Part shown: piece by piece, positions 42,131 to 51,555 of the stretch
Numbering within the stretch: the stretch's first letter is position 1
Layout: each line of letters starts with the position of its first letter
Assembly (NCBI RefSeq): GCF_021538615.1
Contig: NZ_JAJHIZ010000003.1
Span: forward strand, 3,038,001 to 3,102,000
Reading direction: 5' to 3'
DNA length: 64,000 nucleotides
From: Niabella agricola
GTDB taxonomy: Bacteria; Bacteroidota; Bacteroidia; Chitinophagales; Chitinophagaceae
Translations under genes and position numbers: made by a program
Notes under the pieces: model-generated
Database searches by the model: none
What the model was told of the DNA's origin: nothing
Seen by the model: only the letters and a program-made list of their open reading frames with translations

Positions 42131-43417
42131 TTAGATCAGTCGTTTCTGCTTCATACCCAGCCAGGTGGCCAGCTGTAAAACGGCAATAATGATAAGCACA
42201 GGAACGAGGTTCCGGAAAATGTCACCCAGGCGAGCTCCTTCAAGAAACAGCCCGTAGAAGGCTTCCAGGCACCAGTAAAGCGGGGAGATCCGCATTACGC
42301 CCTGGAAGGAGGCTGGCATGGCAAAGGCTGGAACCAGGAGTCCGCCGATGGCAGCAAACAATACAATGCTGATAGCGCCGATGCCGTTGCTTTGTTCCTG
42401 CGTATTGGCAAAAGTACCGATGCAGATGGCAAAGCTGGTAGCACACCATCCACAAAGAAAGGTTACCAGCAGCAAACCGGCCTTATCGGCGGGAATGTTT
42501 AATGCCGGGAGCCCGATCACCGGAAACAGCCAGCGGCCAATGCTGAAGATGACGGCAGCCTGCAGCATGGTGATGAGGATATAAGTGATCTGCTTGGAGG
42601 CAATGGAAACCGATAAGGAGGTGGGCATAGTTTTCAACCGCAAAAAACTGCCGCTGGTTTTTTCCCGCACCAGGCTGCTTCCCAGGGAGATCACAATAAA
42701 GAACATGGCAAAAAGTGTCCAGGCCGGTATATTGTGCTGGGTGGCATTGGGCACCGGTTGGCTATTGTCTTTGGAAACCGCCAGCTGGTTTACGGGTGTT
42801 TCGTTGGAAAGAATTTGTTGCTCCAGCGATTGGGGAATACTGGGCTCATTGTTAATGCTGCTGTATAGAGCCCGTACAATATATTTGCTTTGCACAATCT
42901 GCAGTACGCTGTTGAGCGCCCCGTCGATGCCCTGGCGAAACGATTTTTGCAGCACCGGGTGGTAATATAATGTTAACGGATTGGCTTTTATCCTGGAAGA
43001 ATCGGTGGCCGAGCTGTCGGTAACCGCGATCGTTTTCAGCGCCTCTCCGGATACCCGCTCTGCTTTGGAGAGCACATCCTGCGTGTATTGCGGCGGAATA
43101 ATGATGCCAAGCAAGGCATCTTTATTCTCCATCCTGCTTTTGATATCGCCGGCCGTAGCGGTGGCAGGTAATTTTTTAAGCGTAAACATGCCGCCTTTTT
43201 CTAGGGAGTGAATCAGTTCTTTTGAAGCTTCGCCCGTATCCCGGTTTAAAACAAGCAGCGGCACTTTTTTATCGTTTACCAGCTCAAACGTGCTGTTTTG
43301 TACAGAGGCAATGATGATGGCAAGAAGGATGGGCATGAGAAACATCAATGCCAGTCCCACTTTATCCCGCAACAGGATGCGGCCATCTTTTTTTATACTT
43401 GCCCAAAGTTTGTACAT
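42131..43417 (-). CDS. ABC-2 type transporter permease
   Basis: 428 residues. Helix near 20-42 (VGLALMFLMPILLAIIIAS), a large extracytoplasmic domain (~45-220), then five membrane helices (WTLFAMFFIVISLGSSL onward), as in ABC2_membrane_3 (DrrB/YhiH-type) permeases. The segment SSLVREKTSGSFLRLKTMP is the usual conserved loop. No ATP-binding partner gene is adjacent on this strand, so either it lies elsewhere or the half pairs in trans. Ends 113 bp before CysS in reverse order. Confidence 0.88.
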   Translation of the reverse strand: MYKLWASIKKDGRILLRDKVGLALMFLMPILLAIIIASVQNSTFELVNDKKVPLLVLNRDTGEASKELIHSLEKGGMFTLKKLPATATAGDIKSRMENKDALLGIIIPPQYTQDVLSKAERVSGEALKTIAVTDSSATDSSRIKANPLTLYYHPVLQKSFRQGIDGALNSVLQIVQSKYIVRALYSSINNEPSIPQSLEQQILSNETPVNQLAVSKDNSQPVPNATQHNIPAWTLFAMFFIVISLGSSLVREKTSGSFLRLKTMPTSLSVSIASKQITYILITMLQAAVIFSIGRWLFPVIGLPALNIPADKAGLLLVTFLCGWCATSFAICIGTFANTQEQSNGIGAISIVLFAAIGGLLVPAFAMPASFQGVMRISPLYWCLEAFYGLFLEGARLGDIFRNLVPVLIIIAVLQLATWLGMKQKRLI

Positions 43418-43480
43418 GTTTCCGGTTTGAGGTTTATTGTTTTTGGTTCAGACCATCAAGGATAAGCAAAAAACAATAAA

Positions 43481-44983
43481 TTACTCCAAGCTCCAGCTGA
43501 TATTACCGTCTTTTTCGTCTTTTAAAAGAATGCCGATGCCCGCCAGCTGGTTGCGGATCCTGTCGGAGGTGACAAAATCTTTACGGCTGCGGGCTTCTTT
43601 GCGGATCTCGATGAGCAGCTGCATTACGTCTTTCAGCTTTTCATTATCGGCAGCGGACACGGATGTAAGCCCAAGAATCGTTTCCAGGTAGGTGTGCATT
43701 TGCCGTTGCAACAATTCAAAACCTGCTTTTGAAATGTTGTTGAGCGGAATGGTTTTGTCTTTGAAGCTATTGATCACAGGCGCCAGCTCAAACATATTGG
43801 CCAGCACTTTTGCGGTGTTAAAATCATCATTCATGAATTCGTCAAACTCCGTCACCAGCTTCCTGAGGCGCTCATCCAGTTCCGGATCTGCCGCCGTTTC
43901 CTGCAGTTCGCCGCTCCGGTCCTGCAGCCGTTTTAAATTTTCATAAGCTTCCCAAAGGCGTTTCAACCCTTTTTCGGAGGCCTGCAGCGCTTCGTTGCTA
44001 AAGTCGAGCGTACTGCGGTAATGACTTTGGAGAATAAAAAAGCGTACCACCATCGGGTGATAGGCCTGGGTGAGCAGGGGATGATTGCCACTAAACAACT
44101 CGGTTAATTTGATCACGTTATTGTAACTCTTGCCCATCTTCCGGCCGTTGATGGTGATCATATTGTTGTGCATCCAGTATTTTACCGGTGCATGGCCGTT
44201 GCAGATGGTGCTTTGGGCAATTTCACTTTCATGGTGCGGAAACTGGAGGTCCATACCCCCGCCATGAATATCAAAATGATCTCCCAAATATTTGGTAGCC
44301 ATAGCAGAGCACTCAATATGCCAGCCCGGGAATCCTTCACCCCAGGGGCTGTTCCAGCGCATAATATGTTTGGGCGGGGCCGCTTTCCACAACGCAAAAT
44401 CGGCAGCGTCCCGCTTTTCTTCCTGGCCTTCCAGCTCGCGGGTGGCCTCCAGCAGGTCGTCTATCTTGCGGCCGCTGAGTTTTCCGTAATCGTGCCCCGC
44501 GGCATATTTTTTTACATCAAAATATACAGAGCCGTTCTTTTCGTAGGCATAGCCGTCCGCCATGATCTTTTTAATCATTTCGATCTGTTCTACAATATGA
44601 CCAGTGGCAGTGGGTTCGATGGAAGGCGGAATGGTATTGAAAAGGTTCATTGCCCAATGAAACAGGTTGGTGTATTTTTGCACCAGTTCCATCGGCTCCA
44701 GTTTTTCCAGCACGGCCTTGCTGGAGATTTTATCCTCAGCTTCGCGCCCTTCTTCTTCAAAATGCCCCGCATCCGTAATATTGCGTACATAGCGTACTTT
44801 ATAACCCAGGTATTGCAGATAACGGAACACCACATCAAACGTAATATAAGGGCGGGCATGCCCCAGGTGGCTTTCTCCGCTAACGGTAGGCCCGCAAACA
44901 TACATTCCCACATAGCCCGGCGTAATCGGTTCAAACAGTTCTTTCTGGCGCGAATAGGAATTATGTATTTTAAGTGTACTCAT
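43481..44983 (-). CDS. cysS: Cysteine-tRNA ligase
   Basis: 500 residues. Zinc Cys in YVCGPTV (~30), HIGH equivalent HLGHARP (~39), [17 protein letters not shown] (~238-252) with zinc ligands, WMHNNMI, and KMGKS (~283-287) in place of KMSKS. C-terminal anticodon-binding helical domain and DALR-like end ([17 protein letters not shown]). Charges tRNA-Cys. Confidence 0.97.
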   Translation of the reverse strand: MSTLKIHNSYSRQKELFEPITPGYVGMYVCGPTVSGESHLGHARPYITFDVVFRYLQYLGYKVRYVRNITDAGHFEEEGREAEDKISSKAVLEKLEPMELVQKYTNLFHWAMNLFNTIPPSIEPTATGHIVEQIEMIKKIMADGYAYEKNGSVYFDVKKYAAGHDYGKLSGRKIDDLLEATRELEGQEEKRDAADFALWKAAPPKHIMRWNSPWGEGFPGWHIECSAMATKYLGDHFDIHGGGMDLQFPHHESEIAQSTICNGHAPVKYWMHNNMITINGRKMGKSYNNVIKLTELFSGNHPLLTQAYHPMVVRFFILQSHYRSTLDFSNEALQASEKGLKRLWEAYENLKRLQDRSGELQETAADPELDERLRKLVTEFDEFMNDDFNTAKVLANMFELAPVINSFKDKTIPLNNISKAGFELLQRQMHTYLETILGLTSVSAADNEKLKDVMQLLIEIRKEARSRKDFVTSDRIRNQLAGIGILLKDEKDGNISWSLE

Positions 44984-45003
44984 ACCATCTTTTTGTAAGA
45001 TTA

Positions 45004-45011
45004 CAAATATA
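45004..45011 (-). promoter_or_regulatory. -7 box of cysS
   Basis: Minus strand TATATTTG, a full TAnnTTTG match, 20 bases before ATG 44983. No evident -33 box. Confidence 0.4.
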
Positions 45012-45161
45012 AAGGAGGCGGCTGGTATTTAGCCGGGGATGGATAAAAAGAAAAATGAATATGCCGTTGTTGCCGGATCTGTTAAACCGGCGCTAAATCA
45101 GTTATAATGTGCAGTTTAAAGAGTAATCGCATCGTCTTACACATAGATCAAAACCCTTTTT

Positions 45162-45722
45162 ATGAAATACCGTTTATTACTGGCCATATTCATTTTATCA
45201 TTGTCGGAAAGCCATGCCCAGTTTTTGCTGAAGCCGGAAGGGTTTGCCACAGCCCGCGGGAACGAATACTATGTGGTTGAAGTACCCGGGACCACGCAGC
45301 AGCAGCTGTTTGAGGCGGTGGAGTGCCGGGTGAAAACCGGTTTTGGCTCGTTCCAGGACCGGATCGCTGCTATCCCGTATGGGGAAATTGTATTCCAGGC
45401 CACTGACCGGCAGGCGCTGCATTATTCCGGCAGGAGCTACGATGTTACCTTTCAGGCCGGGTTTGAGTTTAAAGATGGAAAAATAAAAGTGAATGCACCT
45501 GTGATCAAAAATATCAGGAGCTTTAACCCGATGGTCGATTCCGTTGCTTCCGTGTTATTCATAAAAAGCCCGGGACCCATGATCTTCCAGGAGTGGCGGT
45601 CTTTCGTGTTTGACAAAAAGAACCGGTTAAAGAACCGCCTGTTAAAAGAAACGTTGGAATTATTCGTTAATAAAAGACTGCTGCAGCCGCTGCTTGCCAT
45701 TAACACAAATGAAGCGTGGTAA
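45162..45722 (+). CDS. Exported DUF4468-type protein
   Basis: 186 residues with signal peptide MKYRLLLAIFILSLSESHAQ. The mature part has the pattern GTTQQQLFEAVECRV...YDVTFQAGFEFKDGKIKV seen in DUF4468 proteins (beta-sheet with a final helix). Function unknown. Convergent with the EEP gene: its TAA and the TAA of the other gene form the two arms of the palindrome TAACCCGGGTTA (45720-45731). Confidence 0.72.
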   Translation: MKYRLLLAIFILSLSESHAQFLLKPEGFATARGNEYYVVEVPGTTQQQLFEAVECRVKTGFGSFQDRIAAIPYGEIVFQATDRQALHYSGRSYDVTFQAGFEFKDGKIKVNAPVIKNIRSFNPMVDSVASVLFIKSPGPMIFQEWRSFVFDKKNRLKNRLLKETLELFVNKRLLQPLLAINTNEAW

Positions 45723-45728
45723 CCCGGG

Positions 45729-46853
45729 TTAATCGGAACCGGGTGTTAACTGCAAATCACAGATCATCATATAGTGGTCGGAATAGTTGGTGGTCACCCT
45801 TTTGATCTGGTCGATTTTAAACCGGTCATCGGTAAAAATATAGTCGATCCGCAACGTGGGCGAAAGGGAATTATATGTTCTGCCAATACCCAGCCCTTTT
45901 TTAAGAAACGCATCCTGCATATCGCCTTTAACGGTGTGATAGGTATAGGAGTTGGGCACATCATTAAGATCTCCGCAGAAAATGGTGGGGTTTGGACTGT
46001 TCTTCAGGATCTCCGGCATCATATCGGCCTGGATGCTCCGGTGCTGGATGGCGGTTCGCAGCTTGGTGAAGATATAAAAGGCGTTGCTGATGATGTTGCC
46101 TTTTGCCTTTTTCAGTGCTTCGATTTTGGAAATATCTTCTTTTCGGAACTGGTTCGATTGAAGGTGGGTAGTATACACCCGGAATAGCCGGGCTCCTTTT
46201 TTGATGTCTACAAAGAGCAGGGCCTCCGGTAGCGTTGGGCGGGGATAGCGGATGATACCGGTATCGGTAATGGGAAGCCGGCTGAAGATCACACTGCCGT
46301 TAAACAGCCGGTCTCCATCCCAATCGTGGGAATAATAAAAATACGGATAGCCCAGCCCCTTGCTTACGGCCACAATATTATTGTACCAATCGGGGTTAAT
46401 GGAAGAGCTGAACTCCTGAAAGCACAGGATATCTGCATTGGCGGCCTTTATTTGCTGGAGCATTTTATAACGGGTCTGACTGCCTTTATTATTATTGATG
46501 ACCATCTCCACAAAGCGCGCTACGTTCCAGGTAACGACGCGGATATGGTCAGCTTTCTTTTCCTGGTGAAAGGGCTTTTTAAAATTAAAGGCGAAGAAGT
46601 TGGTTATAGCGCCACCTCCAAGGATTAATGCTGCTGCAGAGATCAGGGCCCATTGTTTTTTAATAAAGAGCCACCAACCAAAAAAAACCAGCACCAACAG
46701 TAATAAAAAAGGAAAGCCCAGGCTAAACAGGTAGAGAACAGGCCAGTCCATAGGACTGATATAGGCGGCCAAGCAGGCCAATAAGAAAAAAAGGACCACC
46801 AAAATATTGATGCTCAGTAAAACCTTATTGCTGATTTTTGCAAAAACACTCAT
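45729..46853 (-). CDS. Membrane-anchored endonuclease/exonuclease/phosphatase (EEP) family protein
   Basis: 374 residues. Three N-terminal membrane helices (~10-95), then the EEP domain: VTWNVARF (~132), CFQEF with the metal Glu (~165), FNGSVIFSRLP, TTHLQSNQF (~240), CGDLNDVPNSY (~300) and the final His in YSDHYMM (~358). All catalytic positions seem present. A membrane-bound nuclease or phosphodiesterase facing outward or inward; cannot be decided. Confidence 0.9.
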   Translation of the reverse strand: MSVFAKISNKVLLSINILVVLFFLLACLAAYISPMDWPVLYLFSLGFPFLLLLVLVFFGWWLFIKKQWALISAAALILGGGAITNFFAFNFKKPFHQEKKADHIRVVTWNVARFVEMVINNNKGSQTRYKMLQQIKAANADILCFQEFSSSINPDWYNNIVAVSKGLGYPYFYYSHDWDGDRLFNGSVIFSRLPITDTGIIRYPRPTLPEALLFVDIKKGARLFRVYTTHLQSNQFRKEDISKIEALKKAKGNIISNAFYIFTKLRTAIQHRSIQADMMPEILKNSPNPTIFCGDLNDVPNSYTYHTVKGDMQDAFLKKGLGIGRTYNSLSPTLRIDYIFTDDRFKIDQIKRVTTNYSDHYMMICDLQLTPGSD

Positions 46854-46924
46854 CTACGGATCCTTTCAACCCGAAAGATAATTAAGTTATCTGCAAACTG
46901 GTAAAAACCGGGGAACGATTTTAC

Positions 46925-47863
46925 CTATTTGCCTTTAAGATCTTCCTGGCTGGCGCGGTTTAAAAAATCCTTCTCTTCCTCTGTAAGCATTTCGTAACCA
47001 CCAGCTTGGTTCATTTTATCTAAAATGGCATCCAGCCGCTGCTGGGTAAGCCGGGCAGTTTTCGTAAAGGGTTCTGTGGATGTTTTATAAAAATAAGTAT
47101 CCTTTATTTTTTTCCGGTTTTCCGACCTCTCGGGGTTGAACAGGTTAATGAACCAGTCGTATATCCGGTTCATCCACTCACTTCCGTCATAGCCCTTCCG
47201 TAACAGATAAATAAACAGGAAGCCAGTTAGCGCTCCCGTGAGCTGCGAAAAATAAAGCGCCGGTACACCGGGAGGAATGGTTGCGAAATCAATGACTGTA
47301 TAAATAAGCGTGATGATCCACAGGGAAATGCCTCCATTTAGCATCGGCAGCAGCTTATAATTGGGAGAAATGGTGGTAGCCGCCGCGGCAATGGCCAGGA
47401 TACAGGCACCTGATCCGCTGAAGTAAGGAAAGGCGTGGGTTTCGGGGTGCATGGATTTGCAGACAAAAACATAAACCAGGCCTGACAATACCGTGGAATA
47501 AATAAAAAGGGGAATCAGCTTTCTGTTTCCGGTGATATCTATGAAAATAAAACCGAAGCACCAGAGCCACAACATATTCGCAATAAGTTCCCATACATTT
47601 ACCTGTACAAATGAATAGGTAAGAAAGGTCCAGGTTTTAGCTAAGGCGGTGCTCAGTTTTGGAGATAAGGCGATGGTGCTCAGGATATGGTCGTTGAAAT
47701 ACCCCGTTACATCGGAGCCCTCATCAAAACGCAGGTAAGTCAGCGCTTTAAAAAAAGCAAGTACCACAAACAGGATCATGCTGATTGCAATGAGTATAAC
47801 CAGTGGATTTACCCGTGTTCCAAAAGACAATCGGCTGTCATAGTTTCTGTCAGAAATACCCAT
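46925..47863 (-). CDS. Rhomboid-like membrane protein, probably inactive
   Basis: 312 residues with six membrane helices. Serine motif SGSGA (Ser151) is present. The catalytic His expected in the AHxxG motif is Gln207 (SQLTGALTGF), and the HxxxN motif of helix 2 has Glu92 (ELIAN). So the dyad is broken, as in pseudoproteases. The ~90-residue soluble C-terminus (KTARLTQQRLDAILDKMN...EEEKDFLNRAS) is typical of Bacteroidota rhomboids. Directly downstream of an intact rhomboid on the same strand. Confidence 0.85.
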   Translation of the reverse strand: MGISDRNYDSRLSFGTRVNPLVILIAISMILFVVLAFFKALTYLRFDEGSDVTGYFNDHILSTIALSPKLSTALAKTWTFLTYSFVQVNVWELIANMLWLWCFGFIFIDITGNRKLIPLFIYSTVLSGLVYVFVCKSMHPETHAFPYFSGSGACILAIAAAATTISPNYKLLPMLNGGISLWIITLIYTVIDFATIPPGVPALYFSQLTGALTGFLFIYLLRKGYDGSEWMNRIYDWFINLFNPERSENRKKIKDTYFYKTSTEPFTKTARLTQQRLDAILDKMNQAGGYEMLTEEEKDFLNRASQEDLKGK

Positions 47864-47876
47864 ATCAAATACCCAA

Positions 47877-47884
47877 CAAAATTA
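47877..47884 (-). promoter_or_regulatory. -7 box before the first rhomboid-like gene
   Basis: Minus strand TAATTTTG, a full TAnnTTTG match, 13 bases before ATG 47863; near-leaderless mRNA. Weak -33 region. Confidence 0.3.
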
Positions 47885-47919
47885 AAGGGTTAAAAGTTGA
47901 TTCTTTTTCAACGATAAAT

Positions 47920-48603
47920 TTAGTAAAAATTACGCCGGTTTGTTTTATTCCAGATTTTCAGGAGAATAAAGCCGGTAATGGCGCCTCCCAGGTGTGCATA
48001 ATGCGCAATGGTATCACCGGATGCACTGTACAATCCAAAAAACAGGTCAATGGCGATCAATCCGGTAATGGCCCATTTAGCCTTTACCGGCACGGGGATA
48101 AACATGATATACAGCTCCGTGTTGGGAAAGGTCATGGCAAATGCTACCAGTACGCCCATTACAGCGCCGGAAGCGCCTACGGCCATGCTGCCGGTGTTGG
48201 TATAATACTGAACAGCCAGGTGCAATGCTGCCGAGCCCAGTCCGCAAATAAAATAGAAGATCAGGAACCGTTTGGAGCCCCAAACATTTTCAAGGATACG
48301 CCCAAACATCCAGAGCGTAAACATATTAAAAAGAATATGGAAAAACATTTGTGAACCGGAAGCCGCATGAGCAAACATATGCGTAATCAGCTGATAGGGC
48401 TTAAAGCCTTCGCCGATGGGCCAGAGGCCCAGTTTGCCCGTTAGAAAACCTACGCTGTCCATCGCCCCGCCGATCATGATTACCGATTGGCCATATTTGT
48501 TGTCGAAGATGAGCTGGGCCACCCAAACCACCACATTAATGGCGATCAGGTATTTGATGGCGGGAGGAAACTTTTCGGCGGGTCTTGTAAAGTATGAACT
48601 CAT
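47920..48603 (-). CDS. Rhomboid family intramembrane serine protease
   Basis: 227 residues, six membrane helices. Motifs complete: FHILFNMFTLWMFG (HxxxN), GASGAVMGV with catalytic Ser (~143) and AHLGGAITGF with catalytic His (~205). Cleaves membrane helices of unknown substrates. Upstream partner of the inactive paralogue at 46925. Confidence 0.93.
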   Translation of the reverse strand: MSSYFTRPAEKFPPAIKYLIAINVVVWVAQLIFDNKYGQSVIMIGGAMDSVGFLTGKLGLWPIGEGFKPYQLITHMFAHAASGSQMFFHILFNMFTLWMFGRILENVWGSKRFLIFYFICGLGSAALHLAVQYYTNTGSMAVGASGAVMGVLVAFAMTFPNTELYIMFIPVPVKAKWAITGLIAIDLFFGLYSASGDTIAHYAHLGGAITGFILLKIWNKTNRRNFY

Positions 48604-48628
48604 GAATAATATTGTATTTAAATTAGGC

Positions 48629-50062
48629 TCATGGCCGGAGTTTCAGCTGCACCACGTTCTCAATATGCAGTGTGTGCGGAAACATATCTACCGGCTGGAT
48701 TTTTGTGACCTCATATTTTTCGTTCAATAATGCCAGATCTCTTGCCTGTGTTGCCGGGTTGCAGCTTACATAAACCACGATGGGGGCGGCCATTTCATTG
48801 ATCTTCTGCACCAGCTTCTCATGCATGCCCGCCCGCGGCGGATCGGTTACTATAACATCGGGACGCCCGTGTTGTTCAAAAAAAGCGTCCGAACAAATAT
48901 CAATCACATCGCCTGCATAAAAATGGGTCTTTTCCAGGCCATTCAATGCGGCATTTTCTTTAGCGTCCTCAATGGCGGCTTCAATCACTTCCACACCGAT
49001 CACTTTGCCGGCCTTCTGACTGCAGAAAATGCCGATGCTTCCGGTACCGCAATATAAGTCGTACAGGGTTTCATTCCCGGTAAGCTCCGCAAATTCCCGG
49101 GTTACGCGGTACAGTTCGTTGGCCTGTGCGGTATTGGTTTGGAAGAAAGACTTGGGGCCAATCTTAAACCGGTACTGATCCAGCTGTTCGGTTACATAAC
49201 CTGGTCCGTACCAGGCCACCGGCTCCAGGTCGTGAAGACTGTCGTTTCTTTTGGTATTAATGGTGTACAGCAGCGTGGTGATCTGCGGAAACTGCGCCTG
49301 AAGATGATTCAGTATCTTTTCCCGTTTTTCTGGATCGTCTTCGCCCATCACCAGGTTTACCATCAGTTCTCCGGTTTCGCAAAGACGTACCTGCATGGTA
49401 CGCAAAAAGCCTGTGTGCTGCCGGAGGTCGTAAAAACTATAATCATGCTCTTTGGCAAATGCCTTTACCGCCAGTCGGATGGCATTGGTGGGCTCCTCCT
49501 GTAAGTGACAGGTATGTATGTCTACGATCTTATCCCAGAAGCCCTTGGCATGAAAACCGGCAACGCCCTGTTTGCCATATTCATGCGGGTTGATGCCCTG
49601 TTCTTTCAATGTGTTGAACTGCTCTTTGGGCATAAATAGTTCGGTGCCGAAAGTATATTCAATTTTATTGCGGTACCGCCGGGTTTTAGCGGCGCCGAGT
49701 ATGGACTGGATTTCCGGGAGGGGAACCTTCCCGATGCGCTGCAGGTTGTCTTTTACCTGCTGGTGCTTGTATTGCAGCTGTTTTTCGTAGGGCAGCATTT
49801 GCCACTGGCAGCCGCCGCAGACACCAAAATGTGTGCAAAACGGTTCCGTGCGTTCTGCGGAGTACGATTTAAAGGCAATGGGATGGCCTTCTGCCCAGTC
49901 CTTTTTGTTTTTACCCAACCGGATGTCTACCACATCACCGGGAACCACCTGTTCTACAAAGATTACTTTCCCGTCCACCCGAGCTATTGACCGCCCTTCG
50001 GCGGCATAGTCTTCAATCCGGATATTTTCAAGAACAATATTTTTCTTTTTTTTTCGAGCCAT
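48629..50062 (-). CDS. rlmD: 23S rRNA (uracil(1939)-C5)-methyltransferase, RlmD family
   Basis: 477 residues. N-terminal TRAM domain (~1-60), iron-sulfur Cys cluster CTHFGVCGGCQWQ (~75-87), SAM site LYDLYCGTGSIGIF (~325), DPPRAGMHE (~405) and the nucleophile Cys in YVSCNPATQ (~435). Could methylate another uracil (RlmCD-type); family certain, position less so. 1 bp apart from the small gene upstream. Confidence 0.9.
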   Translation of the reverse strand: MARKKKKNIVLENIRIEDYAAEGRSIARVDGKVIFVEQVVPGDVVDIRLGKNKKDWAEGHPIAFKSYSAERTEPFCTHFGVCGGCQWQMLPYEKQLQYKHQQVKDNLQRIGKVPLPEIQSILGAAKTRRYRNKIEYTFGTELFMPKEQFNTLKEQGINPHEYGKQGVAGFHAKGFWDKIVDIHTCHLQEEPTNAIRLAVKAFAKEHDYSFYDLRQHTGFLRTMQVRLCETGELMVNLVMGEDDPEKREKILNHLQAQFPQITTLLYTINTKRNDSLHDLEPVAWYGPGYVTEQLDQYRFKIGPKSFFQTNTAQANELYRVTREFAELTGNETLYDLYCGTGSIGIFCSQKAGKVIGVEVIEAAIEDAKENAALNGLEKTHFYAGDVIDICSDAFFEQHGRPDVIVTDPPRAGMHEKLVQKINEMAAPIVVYVSCNPATQARDLALLNEKYEVTKIQPVDMFPHTLHIENVVQLKLRP

Positions 50063-50063
50063 T

Positions 50064-50366
50064 TTATAGTTGTTTTCCCTGAATGAGAACAGCCGACCGG
50101 ATGGATTGTTCCTTTAAATATAAAAATTCTTTTCTTTCCTCATCGCCCATGAACCGCTTGAAATCATCCTCGGTTTCAAAGGAAACCAGGTGCACTTCAT
50201 AGGGCGGGTCCGTATTGATTTCAATGAAGGCGGCTTTTTCCGGGCGTAACCGGAACAAAAGCCGGCCGTTGTATTTTTTTATCAATGGTATGGTCCGTTG
50301 CTCAAAATCATGGAAAACGGCTTCGCTTCCTTCATTAACATAAATGAGTTGTGTAATAAATATCAT
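50064..50366 (-). CDS. Small DUF1330-like dimeric alpha/beta-barrel protein
   Basis: 100 residues, ferredoxin-like pattern: FITQLIYV strand, helix FHDFEQRTIPLIKKY, strand GRLLFRLRP, VHLVSFETEDDFKRFMGD. Resembles DUF1330/YCII-like proteins. Role unknown; likely co-transcribed with rlmD. Confidence 0.75.
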   Translation of the reverse strand: MIFITQLIYVNEGSEAVFHDFEQRTIPLIKKYNGRLLFRLRPEKAAFIEINTDPPYEVHLVSFETEDDFKRFMGDEERKEFLYLKEQSIRSAVLIQGKQL

Positions 50367-50421
50367 CCGGAAGATTCAAATAATCGCGTGTTTGCAGCTT
50401 CAGCCCTGTTCCGCCGGCTGA

Positions 50422-51372
50422 TTACAGTTCTCTTACCACATTGCTGATGATCTGCGGCCTGCCCAGGGTATAATAATGCAATACCGGCACCCCGTTCTTC
50501 TTCAGGTCCTTCGACTGCATCAGCAGCCATTCCGTGCCCACCTGCTCTACCTCTTCGTTGGTTTTACACTTCATCATCTCCTTCGAAAGATCGGTAGGCA
50601 GGTCAATATGAAAGGTTTTGGGAAGTACATTCAGTTGTTTGAGTGTGTAAACGGGTTTTAATCCGGGTATAATCGGAATGGTGATGCCCGCTTTGCGGCA
50701 GGCGTCTACAAATGCATAGAATTTGGTATTGTCAAAAAACATTTGCGTTACAATATAATCGGCCCCCGCCTCTACTTTTGCCTTCAGATAAGCCATATCT
50801 GTTTCCATATTGGGCGCTTCAAAGTGTTTTTCAGGGTAAGCGGCTACGCCGATACAAAAATTCGTCTTCTGTGAATTTTTCAGATCTTCCTCCAGGTAGA
50901 CCCCGTTATTGAGATCCACCACCTGTTTTAAAAGGTCAATCGCATAGGAATGGCCGTCTGCCTGAGGAATGAAGGCGGTTTCATTTTTGGCGGCATCGCC
51001 CCGAAGCACCAGCACATTGTCGATGCCCAGGTAATTCAGATTGATCAGGGCATCTTCTGTTTCATTAATACTGAATCCTCCGCAGATCAAATGCGGAACC
51101 GTATCCACATTGTATTTGTTCATGATCGCCGCACAAATGCTTTCGGTTCCCGGCCGCTTACGCACCACTACTTTTTTAAAACTTCCGTCGGGGTTCTTTT
51201 TAAAAATATGTTCGCTCCGGTGGTAGGTAACGTTGATAAATGCGGGTTTGTACTCCATCAACGGATCCAAATGGTCGTAAAGCGCCTCAATGCCCTTTCC
51301 CTTCAACGGGGGCAGTATTTCAAAAGAAATCAATGTATCCTTTGCATTCTTAATATGATCGATCACCTTCAT
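50422..51372 (-). CDS. metF: 5,10-methylenetetrahydrofolate reductase
   Basis: 316 residues from ATG 51372 (MKVIDHIKNAKDTLISFEILPP); an extension to 51456 runs through the heptad repeat and is not credible. FAD/NADH TIM barrel with SFEILPP, VTYHRSEH, VPHLICGG, LVLRGDAAKN and the MFFDNTKFYAFV segment. Makes 5-methyl-THF for methionine synthesis. Confidence 0.95.
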   Translation of the reverse strand: MKVIDHIKNAKDTLISFEILPPLKGKGIEALYDHLDPLMEYKPAFINVTYHRSEHIFKKNPDGSFKKVVVRKRPGTESICAAIMNKYNVDTVPHLICGGFSINETEDALINLNYLGIDNVLVLRGDAAKNETAFIPQADGHSYAIDLLKQVVDLNNGVYLEEDLKNSQKTNFCIGVAAYPEKHFEAPNMETDMAYLKAKVEAGADYIVTQMFFDNTKFYAFVDACRKAGITIPIIPGLKPVYTLKQLNVLPKTFHIDLPTDLSKEMMKCKTNEEVEQVGTEWLLMQSKDLKKNGVPVLHYYTLGRPQIISNVVREL

Positions 51373-51409
51373 AGGCTGCAAAACTAATGGAAAGATACCA
51401 GTAATGCAG

Positions 51410-51440
51410 TTCCAGGTTCCAGGTTTAAAGTTCCAGGTTG
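51410..51440. repeat. Heptad-periodic intergenic repeat, third block
   Basis: Plus strand reads TTCCAGG, TTCCAGG, TTTAAAG, TTCCAGG, TTG. Same 7-base unit as the blocks at 2696 and 2836, placed between metF and lptB. Confidence 0.6.
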
Positions 51441-51541
51441 GAGACGTTTGATACATGGAGGGCTGTCGCAGCTATGCATACTGGGTGCGGACCGGCTTCA
51501 ATATTTAACGGCCCCTCAACAGAATAATGTGGAAGCTTTCT

Positions 51542-51549
51542 TATTTTTG
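51542..51549 (+). promoter_or_regulatory. -7 box of lptB
   Basis: TATTTTTG matches TAnnTTTG six bases before ATG 51556, implying a leaderless or very short leader. Supports starting the protein here. Confidence 0.45.
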
Positions 51550-51555
51550 CCACTT

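Noticed and set aside
44168..44998. 276-codon plus-strand frame inside cysS
   Set aside because: Antisense to clear cysS motifs; no recognisable protein features.
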